This document shows, one piece after another, positions 13,638 through 29,904 of a stretch of DNA of 64,000 nt (positions are counted from its first letter, which is position 1; each line of letters starts with the position of its first letter). The stretch comes from Dasypus novemcinctus (Eukaryota > Chordata > Mammalia > Cingulata > Dasypodidae), in assembly GCF_030445035.2 (NCBI RefSeq), contig NC_080704.1, positions 21,556,499-21,620,498 of the forward strand, given 5' to 3'. The notes below the pieces were generated by a model, which had not been told where the DNA came from, did not search any database, and saw nothing but the letters and a program-made list of their open reading frames with translations. A program made the position numbers and the translations under genes.

Positions 13638-15050
13638 TTTTTTTTAATTTTTATTTTTTAAAAGATAGATAACAAAAAACGTTACATTAAAAAATGTAAG
13701 AGATTCCCATATACCCCACTCCCTACACTCCCCACTCCTCCCGCATCGACAACTTCTTTCATTAGCGTGGCACATTCATTGCATTTGATGAGTACATTTT
13801 GGAGCATTGCTGCACCGCATGGATTATAGCTTATGTTATAGTTTACACTCTCCCCCAGTCCATTCAGTGGGTTATGGCAGGATATATAATGTCCTGCATC
13901 TGTTCCTGCAGTATCATGCAGGACAACTCCAAGTCCCGAAAATGCCCTCATATCACACCTCTTTTTCCCTCTCCCTGCCCTAAGCAACTGCCGTGGTCAC
14001 TGTCTCCACAGCAATGATATAATTTCTTCCATTGTTAGAGTCACAATAATTCTATAGTAGAATACCAGTAAGTCCACTCTAATCCATATTTTATTCCTCT
14101 ATCCTGAGGACCCTGGGATGGCGATGTCCACTCCCCCTCTAAATTGAGAGGGGGCTTAGATCCCACATGGCTGATGGATGGAATACTCTGGCTTTCAGCT
14201 ATAGACTCTCCTGGTTCCCTGGTGTGGTGGTTGACCATCCTCACCTCCCTGTTAGCTGACCTGGCTAAGTCCAAAGAACCGGAGAGTGGGTGTTACAACT
14301 CTGCTGAGGCTCAGGGCCAGGCTGGCACATGGACAGTCCAGAGATTGAAGTCTCCTGACCATACACCAACCCCAGGGCCAACCACAGGTTCAATAAAAGT
14401 GACTGAAGAGGCAGGTGCAGAGAGGTCATATATGAGTCCAACTCCATCACACTCAGGAGCACAAATTCCAAATTTGTGGGCCCACTGACAAGGCACTGAA
14501 CTCCAGAGCCATCTGTCATGACTGTAGGACATAGGTGTCTCTGTAATCCTCAGGATCACCCTACCTGGGATTTTATCTAATTTGGCTATCTCTGAGATCC
14601 TGCTGAGATGAGTGTCAGCGCGAGCCCTCTGATGACCTCCTGACTCATTTTGAAGTCTCTTAGCCAATAAACTCATTTGTCTTTACCATTTATTTCCCCC
14701 TTTTATGCAAGGTCTTTTTCTAGTTGCATCACCAGCTGGTGCTTGGTAGTAATCCCTTGGTGCCAGGGAGACTCATCCTTGGGAGTTGTGTCCCACGCTG
14801 GGGGGAAGATAATGCATTTACGTGCTGAGTTTGGCTTAGAGAGTGGCCACATTTGCGCAAATCGAGATTCTCAGGAGGTATCTCTTAGACACCCTGCAGC
14901 TCTAGGCCTAGTTGAAATTTCAAGCACACAGGCTTATAAGCATAGTCATCAGTATCAAGGGCCCATCATTGGACTATCCTTCTTTACTGGTCTTTGCCCT
15001 TGTACTTGGGAAGACTGTTGCTGCTCCACTGGGGAGTGCGACAGAGTTAA
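13638..15050 (-). mobile_element. L1-like retrotransposon 3' end, 5'-truncated (copy 1)
   Basis: Begins with a poly-T run on the plus strand (13638-13647), so the element reads on the minus strand and ends in poly-A. Its sequence matches, as reverse complement, the 44565-45890 element almost end to end (for example AGTTGCATCACCAGCTGGTG and GGACATCGCCATCCCAGGGT). The 5' end is truncated near 15050, where similarity to the other copy stops. No reverse-transcriptase frame is present, only 3' terminal sequence. Assignment to L1 is from the poly-A tail and target-primed structure. Confidence 0.75.
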
Positions 15051-15657
15051 CAACACAGTCCCTCGCAGGCCCAGCCAGTGATTCCTATTTCCTGGGGGAG
15101 AAGTAGGGGATCAGGGAGAGCCCATGCTGACAACTGCTGTTGCCCTTCCTTCATGCCCTCTGTTGACTTGGCCAGAACTACAGGGCTACCTGTGATAGCC
15201 GGCTAGGGTGTCTCCTGGCTGTTAAGGTGGAGAACAGAGGCCAGAGAAGAACACACCTACAGGGCCAGCCTGGAGAAATGTTTGGTTTCTGTGCCATATG
15301 ACCAGTTGGATTGGGTGACCAGAAACCACTCGAAGAGTCAAATCCAGCAGAAAACCTCAGGAATGCTCAGGCCAAATGGGAAACAATGTGCTGAGTTTAG
15401 TCCGAGACAGAATGGGTAACTTAGTGGTGTCATAATACGGCCTCCATGACAAGGTGGATGGATTTAGCACTCTTAAACTAAAGGACGTTGGATCTAGAGG
15501 GAAAACTGGGGGAAGGGAAGGAAGCAAATGCTGAGCTCTAACATAAGCTTTTGAAATCCTCCACATGAGGAAGGCACTAGGGTCTCATGTCCAATTAGCA
15601 TCTGAGGACTCTGAGACTCCAATAGTCTAAAGACAGGCATCTAGGACGTGACGGAGC

Positions 15658-15805
15658 TTGACTCTGAATTTACTTTGCTTATTACTTGAAAATAACGATT
15701 TTTACTGCCAGCCAAGAGCACTCGGGTGACATTTCATTACTAAAAGATTCATGGGAAAGAGGGTGAAGGACTGACCTGAATTAAAATGAAAAGGCAAAGA
15801 AATTC
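15658..15805 (-). repeat. Inverted-repeat arm B (intron 7)
   Basis: Reverse complement of arm A (11992-12133), separated from it by 3.5 kb containing exon 8 and the L1-like insertion. See the corresponding finding. Confidence 0.9.
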
Positions 15806-16399
15806 TATATCCCTAAAAATAGCAGGCTCCCCATTAAGGATGACTTACTGGGGGATAACGGAGCGAGCTGGAGAGTGGGATGAGGATGGGTGGAGCCCTT
15901 CAGTTTCAGATGGAAGTGTCATTTTCTACAGCTAACTGGCCTGCTTCTTTAACTAGTCACTCTCCCTAGGCTTCTCTGCCTAGACACATGCACTCCCACT
16001 GGAAGCTCTCACTGTGTAAGTTCTTATGCACCTGACTCCCTTTGGGCCTAGCAGAGTATGGGGCACAAAGTGGATCCTCACTCAAAAAGTTTACCGAGTC
16101 ACTAGCAACCTCTGACTTACTGTCTGCTTACTGGAATCCCCTAAACTGTATCAAATCACTCTTTCTGGGATCTGCATTTCATGGAGGTTCTATTAATTGG
16201 CCACCCCTCCCACCCTATGTCTCCTCCACTCTCCATTCCGCCCAGCCCCAGCCCCTCCCAGTGAACGAGTGCTTGCCAGTCATTCAATATGGGGTGATGG
16301 GAAATAAACGTAGGGGAAACCTCATCTGTGCTCCATAAATATAAAATAGGTTTTGCTTCTAGCAAAACAAAAGTGTCTTGATTGTTGACTCTCTGTGCA

Positions 16400-16735
<336 letters not shown>

Positions 16736-17955
16736 CTACAAGCACAGGTAAGAGTTACTTGTCCTTGCCAGGAAACATGCACACCCATATATGGCACTCC
16801 TTTGTCATCAAACGATTTAGCATACACATTTCCCAAAGAGCAGGAAATGTGTCTTTAAAATCTAGCTAAATAGTCCTATAGTCATATTTTTATCCTTGTT
16901 TTCAGTGGATCGGCACTTTCCTGCATGATGTGGCTCATTGTGGAACCAAGAAACAGAAAACAGAAAAAGATTTCCAAAAGTGTAGAATTAGAATTCTACC
17001 AAAAAGGTGACTATTAAGCAGTTCATACCACTGCATGCAAACAGCACTAGATTCGCAGTTTGCTTCTAACATTAGCATGTCTGGCACTTATGAAAGTTCA
17101 TCCTTTCAGTAATAAACAAGTTTTCTATCAGTTTACCTTAACAGGGAATATGTATTGTTGTTTTAACAATTCTAGCTCTGGAGACTTCATTCCGTCCAAA
17201 AATATATTTCAGTTTTGACAGGGGGGCAGAAGAGGTCTGTTAAATGTCTACAGAAAGATTTGTAAACTGGGGGCCCTGCAAGCTTGAATCTTCCCCACAA
17301 GTGTGTTTGGTTTGGCCTTAAGAGTAGGTTAAAAATGATTTTGAATTGGAAGGCCTTTAGAGAAAGCTCCCACAGTCCTCAATACCCCCTGACATACATA
17401 CATATATATATATATTTTTTTATTTTTAGGATGTACCAGGGATTGAACGTCTGGTCTTAGTCATGGGAAGCAGGTGCTCAACCACTGAGCTACATCTGCT
17501 CCCCAATGGGAGCTGGTTTTTTCATTTGCTTATTTGTTTTGGAGTTACTGGGATTGAACCTTGGACCACGTACATGGGAAGCAAGGGCTAAACCACCTGA
17601 ACTTGAAAGACCCAAGTCACAAAGCAGTCATATTCTTCAGCCCTCCTTATGACCCCGAAAAGAAGACTGGACGTCGTACATCCAGCCTCTTAAACAACAG
17701 CAAGAGCTTAGACCCGTGGGTGATGACAATGGATAACAAGGCCAGAGGGCACTTATTTTCTGCCACAGGCAGATTTCACCTTTAATTTTACTTATAATTT
17801 CAGTTGGCTGGAGGAGTTGGCCACTTGAATTTGCACTGACTTGTTGCTGACATGAAAAATGTGCTAATCAGATGAAATCCCAACTCCTAATGAAGAGAAC
17901 CAAATGGAAGAGAGTGAAAAAGTACAGAAGGAAGAGCAAACAGGACGACTGTCAC
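16736..17955 (-). other. PHKA2 intron 6
   Basis: 1.2-kb intron holding a TA/CA microsatellite (17393-17415) and two short, old tRNA-type SINE units in minus orientation. 16736-17390 shows nothing recognised. Confidence 0.8.
17410..17610 (-). mobile_element. Two old monomeric tRNA-type SINE units, antisense
   Basis: On the minus strand, GGGGAGCAGATGTAGCTCAG with B-box-like GTTCAATCCCTGGTACATCC (17410-17505). A second, more diverged unit follows with CTTGCTTCCCATGTACGTGG and GGTTCAATCCCAGTAACTCC (about 17520-17605). These are simple tRNA-like monomers without the long DAS body. TA-rich sequence at 17393-17415 adjoins the A-rich tail. Confidence 0.75.
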
Positions 17956-18036
17956 CTTGGCCATGCCTACAGAGCTTGCATTCAATTCCGGTATGCCCTG
18001 GTTCGTCTTATCTCCACGTTCCCACATCCCATAATC
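17956..18036 (-). CDS. PHKA2: PHKA2 coding exon 6 (residues 180-206)
   Basis: An 81-nt, phase-0 exon encoding [20 protein letters not shown] followed by SSVGMAK. The WERGDK segment aligns with the region of GH15 glucoamylases that holds an active-site glutamate, and it is highly conserved among phosphorylase kinase alpha subunits. Whether the alpha subunit hydrolyses or binds glycans is unproven. The acceptor ends CTGCTCCAG; the donor is GTGACA. Confidence 0.96.
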
Positions 18037-18899
18037 CTGGAGCAGAAAAAGGCAGTAATCAGTGCAGAAGAAAGAGGCAGGATAGAAGTGCTAAGGAGAA
18101 AATGATTCCTTCGCGTAGGCGCCGGCATAATGAAACATGAGTATCTCTTCTTGAAGGCTCCCAAATCCATGGCCAAGCATATTCATACTCTGGGACTTTC
18201 TCAGTTTCAGCTCATTTGACCTCTGTGCAGAATTTTGGAAACAAAAACTCAAGTGAAACAACAATGCATTGCAAAAACGTTCTCAAATGTCTTACCCCTC
18301 AATGCTACTGATTCATAAAATACTCCAGATTCTTAGAAAACAAAATAGTTTATGTATCTTAAAAGCAAAGAAAATGCTGGCCCTCTATTAGTTAATCTCT
18401 CTGAACTTACATGAAATTGAAAGATGGAATAAAGGAACCGTAATAAATGAGTTATATAACTAGCTGAAGCCAACTAAACCATGTAAAATCACCGAGTCCC
18501 TATTTTTTGCACTACTCCTTGGGGAAAAGAAATGCTCAGCAGGGAAGTGGAGCTGAAATCAAAACTGAGGCACAAAACACTACACTTTCACGGCAATTAA
18601 AACCAATTACTATGATTTGGCTCAGAACATTCTGTCCGGGCAGAGGACTGGATACATGTGGACCTAACTTTTACAAGTCATATTTTAATTTTAAAAACAC
18701 CAGCCCTTGCCACTGCTTTAAAATGTCACGACAGATGTGCACTATGCAAAGACTGCAACTCAACAAGAATGGGACCAACTGGTTCCTCCCTCCCTCCCTT
18801 CCTTCCTATTTCTCTCTCCAAGGATGAAGCTTTTCCATTTGTGAAAATTTAGACCCTGAAATATTAGACTTCTGGCTCTCCCCTGCCATGCAGGCCTTA

Positions 18900-19375
18900 T
18901 AGCTGAGGCCCGGTCCTTTCCTTCTCTCAGGACTCCTCACATCTGGGCCTCTCCTTGCTCCAACCTTACAGCCGAGTGACTCATCCTCAAACACTGCTTT
19001 TATTGGCCCTCTCCCCTGCTTCAGTGTCTGAAAAGATAAACTGTTTATTCCCCAGGGGATCACACTCAAATCTCCCTCTTTGGGTATCCATCTGGCCTCT
19101 GCCTGCTGCCACAACACCAGGCCCACACCCCACATGCTGACTCTACTCCCTACTATTTTCTAGTACTCGACACCCACTCCAAGTCTCCTTTCCTCCACAC
19201 CCCTTTCCCCAAGCACCCGCCACACACTCAGGGCCTGTTCCTGCTTCGGTGGCGAGGCTCATGCTATTCCCTCACTCAAATACCCCTTTTCCTCCTTTCT
19301 GCTCCTCGAACACCTACTCATACTCCAAGATCCAATTCAAGTCCCACTCCTCCCGGAAAGATTTCACAAGTTTGT
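18900..19375 (+). repeat. L2-like LINE 3' fossil
   Basis: Pyrimidine-rich text typical of mammalian L2 3' ends, such as CACTCAGGGCCTGTTCCTGC, CTCATACTCCAAGATCCAAT and CAAGTCCCACTCCTCCCGG. It is diverged and has no open reading frame of note. Confidence 0.55.
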
Positions 19376-19380
19376 TTAGA

Positions 19381-19606
19381 CCAGAGTTGGTCAACCTCGA
19401 CAATCCTGACATTTTGGACTAGATAATTCTGTTGTGGAGGGCTGTCCTGTGTGCCGAGGGATGCTTAGCAGCACCCCTGGCCCCTACCCACTAGAAGACA
19501 GTAGCACAGCAGCAGTTGTGACAACCAAAATTACAAATGTAGCCAGACAGGATCAAACACCCCGGGGAGGGGGAGATGGCCTCTGGTTGAAAACCACTGC
19601 TTCAGA
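19381..19606. repeat. MER5A-like hAT DNA-transposon fossil
   Basis: Matches remembered MER5A text: CAGAGTTGGTCAACCTCGAC, GACATTTTGGACTAGATAAT, GCTTAGCAGCACCCCTGGCC and, at the end, GGTTGAAAACCACTG. The ends are imperfect inverted repeats of each other. It is non-autonomous, with no transposase. Confidence 0.75.
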
Positions 19607-19820
19607 CCAGGGTTCAGCAAGCCATGGCCCACAGGCCAAATCTAGTTAGCCCCTTAATGTGTAAATAAAGTTTTATTGGAAGACTACACTCATCTGTATA
19701 CCTAAGTGTCTATGGCTGCTTTCAAGTAGCTGCAACAGAGACCATATGGTCTGCAAAGTTGCAAATATTTCCTCTCTGGCCCTTTACAAAAAAGGTTTGC
19801 CAACCCCTGCGTTAGACCAT
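19607..19820. repeat. hAT-type non-autonomous DNA transposon fossil
   Basis: The ends are near-inverted repeats (CAGGGTTCAGCAAGCC at the left, GGTTTGCCAACCCCTG at the right). Internal text AATAAAGTTTTATTGGAAGA and CTGGCCCTTTACAAAAAAGG is common in mammalian hAT-Charlie derivatives. Flanking 8-mers TTCAGACC and GTTAGACC could be a decayed target duplication. Confidence 0.7.
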
Positions 19821-20393
19821 AGTGGCTTTTGTTTTTTTTTAAACCAACCTCTACCCTTACTGACCTTACACTCAACTTTGCTTAGTTCAGTTGTTGTTTA
19901 GAAACGTGTCACTTCTTAGAGGAAGTGGGTTTTATACACGTTTCCACTGCATGAATGTGGCCAGGAGTCAGGGCTCTGGTGTGGGCTGGCTATGCATATG
20001 CTGACTGACACATGTGCCCCAGTCGGACCCTCCACTGTGGGCTGGCTGGGGAGATCCCCACGGCACCCCAGTTCCCACCGAAGCGCTGAGGCTTTCGGCC
20101 TCCTCAGCCTTGTTTCAGGTCGGCCAATATACATTCCACAGGACATTTTAGGGTCTTATTTTAAATAAGCCTAATGGATTCTGAGTATGTGGTGTGTTAC
20201 AAAAAAAACCCAAAATAAAAAAAACCCCACCTTTATCCCAGCACAAAAAAAGTACAGTTTGTGTGCCAACCTGATTCAGTCTTATAGCCCTGATCTTGCT
20301 AATCTTCTGGAGAGCCCCAAGTAGCCTGGCCCTCAAGGAACTGATATTCATTTGTTTTGATTTTTATTTGTTTTGGGACTCCTGCAAAGCCTA

Positions 20394-22122
<1,729 letters not shown>

Positions 22123-22291
22123 CTGAGGCTGTCATCTGGGCCAGGAACAGGAGGAAGAGGGAGGTGGCATCGACCTGGAGGTGGCCCCACTGGTCGTCGC
22201 CCACCACGGTGCTGCAGGTGGCCGTGTTGTACTTGGCGTGCAGGCTGTCCTTGGTACTCTGCGTGTGCTTGAACTTCTCCACCTTATCCAC
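22123..22291 (-). CDS. PHKA2: PHKA2 coding exon 4 (residues 96-152)
   Basis: A 169-nt exon that starts in phase 0 and leaves one base of a glycine codon for exon 5. It reads [20 protein letters not shown], then [20 protein letters not shown] and [16 protein letters not shown]. The [20 protein letters not shown] segment is strongly conserved in phosphorylase kinase alpha and corresponds to a core (alpha/alpha)6-barrel segment of the GH15-like domain. The acceptor ends CTGTCGCAG; the donor is GTGAGG. Confidence 0.97.
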
Positions 22292-23651
22292 CTGCGACAG
22301 GAGAGAAGGCAAGGCGGCCCCGCCCAGCTAAGGAGCCCTCCCCCAGCCGGATCTGGGCCTCTTCTCCTTTGCCCTTGGGAGCCAGAGGGACCAGGGTGGC
22401 TGAGGTTCACTAGTGAGCACCACACCGAGGCGCTGTGCTGCGGGCTTCTTCCCACCCATTCGCCAGAAAGGCCCCGGCTCAGTGGGACTTTGACAAGCTC
22501 TTCAGGGGCGAGGAGTCAAGCCAATTCCTTGTCCTCCATCACCGGCATTGACACCTGGTAGGTATTCAATGAGAGGTGGAGGGAGGGAAGGAGAGAGGAG
22601 GGGAGAAAGGAGAAAGTGAGAGGGGAGGGAGGAGATAAGCAAGTAGAGAAGGGAGGCAGGGACCTGTTTACATTTCCACTTCTGGTTTTCTTATGTTGAC
22701 AGGAAAAGAGCAACTACGTCTGAAAACTAGATGGTGAGCTTAGGGTGGGGACTGCGTATTCATCTTGGAAGCTGCGCAATCAGTATATGTTCGGTGTATG
22801 GTACGTGCTCAACGAATGGTTTCATTTATGCCTCAGGAAAAGACCAGTAAACTGTAATGCCAAGTTTTAAAAACACAAACATTTCATCTCAAATGAAAAC
22901 ACATCCTTTTATAAACGCAGCGGAATAAGAAAAGGCTTTTGGCTTTTGAGGGAAGTGGATGTGGCTCAAGCAGTTGAGCAACCTGCCTACCACGCAGGAG
23001 GTCCCAGGTTTGGTCCCTGGTGCCTCCTAAAGAAGAAAAGCAAGACAGCAAGCTGACATGATGGACTGGTGCGGCGAACTGATGCAACAAGTTGATGCAA
23101 TGAATTGAAGCAACAAGGAAGTACAACAAGCAGGGAGCAGTGGTAGCTCAAGTGACTGAGCGCTTCCCTCCCACATGGGAGGTCCCAGGTTTTGTTCCCA
23201 GTGCCTCCTAAAAAAAGATGAGCGGACACAGAGAGCATACCGCGTATGGACACAGAGAGCAGACAGCAACTGCAAACGACTGGGGGGACAGTAAATAAAT
23301 AAAAATAAATCTTAAAAAAAAAAACGGGGGGGGGGGAACTTATTTTAAAAAAAAGGGCTTTTGAGGAACGACTAATAGTGTTTTGCCCATTAAGAAAAGG
23401 CGTGCTGTCCTTTTACAAAAGTAACTCTTTCAAAAAGGTTCTGAGAAAGTGTCCTTTGAGACTGTGGTTCTCAAGTACAATGAAATTATTTCAGAGAGGT
23501 TTTAAAAGAGAAATTACACAAAAATTTAAATTTCTCCTCATCCTGGGAAGAAATGTTCAAAAGCCTGGGCAAACGTTGGTTGCCAAGACTGAAATCGCAA
23601 GAATGCCGGCGCAGGGGACCTGGCAGCTCCCGCCCGCGGGTGTCCACCTAC
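22292..23651 (-). other. PHKA2 intron 3
   Basis: 1.4-kb intron containing a purine-rich tract (22570-22660) and a two-headed SINE (22951-23355). Otherwise unrecognised. Confidence 0.8.
22951..23355 (+). mobile_element. Composite SINE with two tRNA-type heads
   Basis: Unit 1 (22951-23130) begins GGAAGTGGATGTGGCTCAAG with the B-box-like GGTTTGGTCCCTGG. Unit 2 (23131-23340) begins CAGGGAGCAGTGGTAGCTCA with GGTTTTGTTCCCAG and ends in AAATAAATAAAAATAAATC plus poly-A and a G-run. Flanking GGCTTTTGAGG repeats (22941-22951 and 23356-23366) look like one shared target duplication, implying insertion as a dimer. Confidence 0.75.
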
Positions 23652-23699
23652 CTGTCTCATCATGCACTGGAGAAGGCCCCGCATCAGTTTCACCACGTT
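23652..23699 (-). CDS. PHKA2: PHKA2 coding exon 3 (residues 80-95)
   Basis: A short 48-nt, phase-0 exon encoding NVVKLMRGLLQCMMRQ. It is preceded by a pyrimidine-rich acceptor ending CTCTGCAG and followed by donor GTAGGT. MRGLLQCMMRQ is the liver-isoform form of this helix; the muscle paralogue differs at two positions (from memory). It lies in the N-terminal alpha-helical part of the GH15-like domain. Confidence 0.96.
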
Positions 23700-26679
<2,980 letters not shown>

Positions 26680-27289
26680 TTAGAGGAGAGACACAAGATG
26701 ACTCCTTTTGCCCTGCTTCGAAGAGCTCTTGAGCAATGAAAGCCCTCGGGGGACAAAAAGACTGCCCAAGGGAGGAACAAAGAGACTGCAGCACCAGTCC
26801 TTGCTCGGCCACTAACAGCGGGATCATGGGAGAATCACGTCCACTCCCTGGGCCTCAGCTCCCTCACCTGTATAACAAGGACATTAGACTAGAAAATCTC
26901 TAAGGAATCGTCTCTGAAGTTCTCATTCTTTTAATTTCAGATCAAACCACACAGTTTTAAGAGACGGAACAGAAGAAAAAGCAAACAGAAAGGGCCAGCA
27001 AGGCTTTATTACAAATCCCAGCATCACGGGCTTTACATCTTCTTGGGACTCATGCGTCCACACCACTTAGTAAAGCATCAAATCTGGGAGCAAGAGACCC
27101 AGCTCCCACCCGCCACCCTCACCACCTCACTCTACCTCTGTGTGCCTGGGACAGCCACCTAGCTGACCTGAGCCTCAGCTGCGTCATCTGTAAACCAGAC
27201 ACTTTATGTGCCTCAAAACAAGGCTTTGAGCAAGAGGACATGTGGCAGTCGTACTTAGGTATGATATTTAAAAGGGCCGCTGAGTCACT

Positions 27290-27808
27290 AAAAAGCCAAA
27301 AACTTGTATGCAAATGTTCAGAGTAGCACTATTCATAATAGCCACAAAGTGGAAACAGTACGAATGTCCACCAACTGATGAATGGAGAAGCAAAGTATGG
27401 TCTATCCACACAGTGGAATACTACTCAGCCATAAAAAGGAATGAAATCCTGATACATGCCACCACACAGATGGACCTTGAAAACATGGTGCCAAGTGAAA
27501 GAAGCCAGACACAAAAGGCCACAGATAGTACGATTCCATTTACATGAAATTCCAGAAAAGGAAAAGTCCATACAGACAGAAAGTTTGTTGGTGGTTGCCA
27601 GGCGCTGGAGGGGAGGGGTATGGGTTGGGAAGACTGGGGAGTGACAGCTAATGAGTATGGGCTTTCTTCTGAGGGTGAGAAAAATGTTTCTAAAATTGAC
27701 TGTGGTGGTGGTTGCACAACTGTGTGAATAAGCTAAAAGCCACAGAATTGTACATTTAAATAGGTGAATTGTACAGTATGTAAATTACATCTCAATAAAG
27801 CTGCCATT
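27290..27808 (+). repeat. L1 (L1MA/L1MB-like) 3' end
   Basis: Classical old-L1 3' text: CACTATTCATAATAGCCACA, ATACTACTCAGCCATAAAAA, AAGTGAAAGAAGCCAGACAC and GAATTGTACATTTAAATAGG, ending in AATAAAGCTGCCATTAAAA. It sits directly beside the SINE pile-up that follows. Confidence 0.85.
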
Positions 27809-27822
27809 AAAACTGTGACTAG

Positions 27823-28340
27823 GGAAGCAGACTTGGCTTAATGGATAGAGTGTCCATCTACCACGTGGGAGGTCCGCGGTTCAAACCCCGGGCCTCCTTG
27901 ACCCGTGTGCAGCTGGCCCATGTGCAGGACTTGGCTCAATGGATAGAGTGTCTGCCTACCACATGGGAGGTCCAGGGTTCAAACCCAGGGCCTCCTGACC
28001 TGTGTGGTGAGCTGGTGTGGTGGCAGTGCTGATGTATGCAAGGAGTGCCCTGCCACGCAAGGGTGTCCTCTGTGTAGGGGAGCCCCACACGCAAGGAGTG
28101 TGCCCCATAAGGAGAGCCGCCCCACAGGAAAGAAAGTGCAGCCTGCCCAGGAATGGTGCCGCACACACGGAGAACTGACACTGCAAGATGACACAACAAA
28201 AAGAGACACGGATTCCTGGTGCCACTGACAAGAATAGAAATGGACACAGAAAAACACACAGTGAACAGACACAGAGAGCAGACAACTGGGGGGGTGGGGG
28301 TAAGAGGAGAGAAATAAATAAAAATAAATCTTAAAAAAAA
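27823..28340 (+). mobile_element. DAS-type SINE with duplicated tRNA head
   Basis: The first head spans 27823-27926 (GGAAGCAGACTTGGCTTAAT, B box GGTTCAAACCCC). It is followed in tandem by a second head (from 27928, GACTTGGCTCAATGG, B box GGTTCAAACCC) that leads into the usual body and AAATAAATAAAAATAAATC tail. The head-to-head offset is about 98 bp. It is flanked by AAAACTGTGACTAG at 27809-27822 and 28341-28354. Confidence 0.88.
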
Positions 28341-28354
28341 AAAACTGTGACTAG

Positions 28355-28855
28355 AGGGAGCGAATGTGGCTCAAGCAGTTGAGCGCTTGCCTCCCACATG
28401 GGAGGTCCTGGGTTTGGGTGCCAGTGTCTCTGAAAAACAAAAAAACAAACAACAAGCAAACAAAGAAAAAAACAACTCTGGGGGAAGCAGCTGTGGCTCA
28501 ATCAGTTGGGCTCCCGTGTACCACATGGGAGGCCCTGGGTTTGTGTCCTGGGGCCTCCTTGTGAAGGGAGGCTCGCCCACATGCTGTGGAGAGCCGCCAG
28601 CCCAGGTGCTATAGAGAGCTAGATCAGCAGGCTGACACAACAAAAAGGGAGACAAGTAAAAACACAGAAGAGTGGGCAGCGAAAGGACACAGAGAGCAGA
28701 CAGCAAGCAAGCCGCAAGGGGGGAGGAATTAAAAAAATCTAAAAAAACAAAACAAAACCAACTCAGGGGATCCGATGTGGCTCAGTGGTTGAGTGCTGGC
28801 TTCCCACATACAGGTTCAATCCCTGATCCTGGTACCTCAAAAACAAAACAAAACA
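28355..28855 (+). mobile_element. Chain of three further SINE units (B, C, D)
   Basis: Unit B (about 28355-28480) begins GGGAGCGAATGTGGCTCAAG and has a short A/C-rich tail. Unit C (about 28481-28765) begins GGAAGCAGCTGTGGCTCAAT and has a longer body. Unit D (about 28766-28855) is a simple tRNA-like monomer with GATGTGGCTCAGTGGTTGAG and GGTTCAATCCC. A third perfect copy of AAAACTGTGACTAG closes the array at 28856-28869. Unit C is flanked by an imperfect CAACTCTGGGG/CAACTCAGGGG pair. Confidence 0.8.
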
Positions 28856-29904
28856 AAAACTGTGACTAGAAATAAAATGTATAAAAGTAAAGATAAAGCC
28901 TCTGCTGATGTCTCCTGAAAATGTGCAGAGAAATACGTATCATAAGTTAGAATCTTGCCATTTAAAAAAGTATTACTCAAATTGGTACCACATTATTTAC
29001 AAGAGGGCTCATGAAAAAGACTCTCTGGGGTACTGTGACAGTGATACTGTCAAGATTATTATGTGGAAACCACTGGCATAGATTTGAATGGTCCTATGTA
29101 AGAAACTACATAGGGACTGTCTCCTTTAACTAATCTAGCCTCTACAAAAACATCTAAAACTCAACTGATACTGACCTCAGGGACAACAGCTTTCAGTGTA
29201 TTGACATAGTTCTACAGTCAACAATGAAGAATCAACATTAAAGTCAACCAGAATTGAAGTCAAGCCTAGGAATGGCTGAGCAAAGTCGTAAGTCTCACTC
29301 GAAAAGTGAACTATTGGTTTTCCTTTTAAAAATCACTATTTAACCAGCAATGTACATCATAAGCATCGTTACCTGTTCTGAGGCCTGTTGGGTAACCTTG
29401 GGACAGGAAATCATCAGGACATCCAGAGTAAGTATTCAAAGCCCCTTCCTGCCGTTCCCATCGACTGCGAGTCCGCTGAGACAAATAGCCTTCCAGTGAC
29501 ACAGCAGTGACTGCTCACACACAGTGCCAAGTGTGGTTTGGATTAAGAAATGGCACTGTCACGTTACCTGAAAGTCACCTACTATTATTTTTCTTTACCT
29601 TGGGCTTAACCAGTGCAGTGCATTTGTTCATCTCCACCCAAAGAGAGACTGCCCGTCGCCTCCTTCCACCGCCGAGCAGCAGGCCGCAGCTGCCGCAGCA
29701 CCTGCACGCGCACGCGCTCAGGTTTGTGAGCCACCGCGCCCAGGTGAGTCTCTTTACAGCTCTGGGGTCTTCCTAAGAGTAGGTGTGTAAATGGAAGGAG
29801 GAACACAAGGCCGCCACACCTGGTGCAAGAACAGGGGCGAGCTGCAGACATCGGGTGGAGGGTGGGGAGATTTGTACAGGCTAATAAGCCTGTGGCTCCA
29901 GACA

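Noticed and set aside
27823..28855. True tRNA genes at the SINE heads
   Set aside because: The B boxes are good, but the heads are followed by SINE bodies and poly-A tails, and the A-box arms and anticodon stems are not proper tRNA structures.
27809..28869. CRISPR array or other prokaryotic repeat-spacer system
   Set aside because: The repeated 14-mer is spaced 500 bp apart around retroelements. The whole window is mammalian, with spliced exons.
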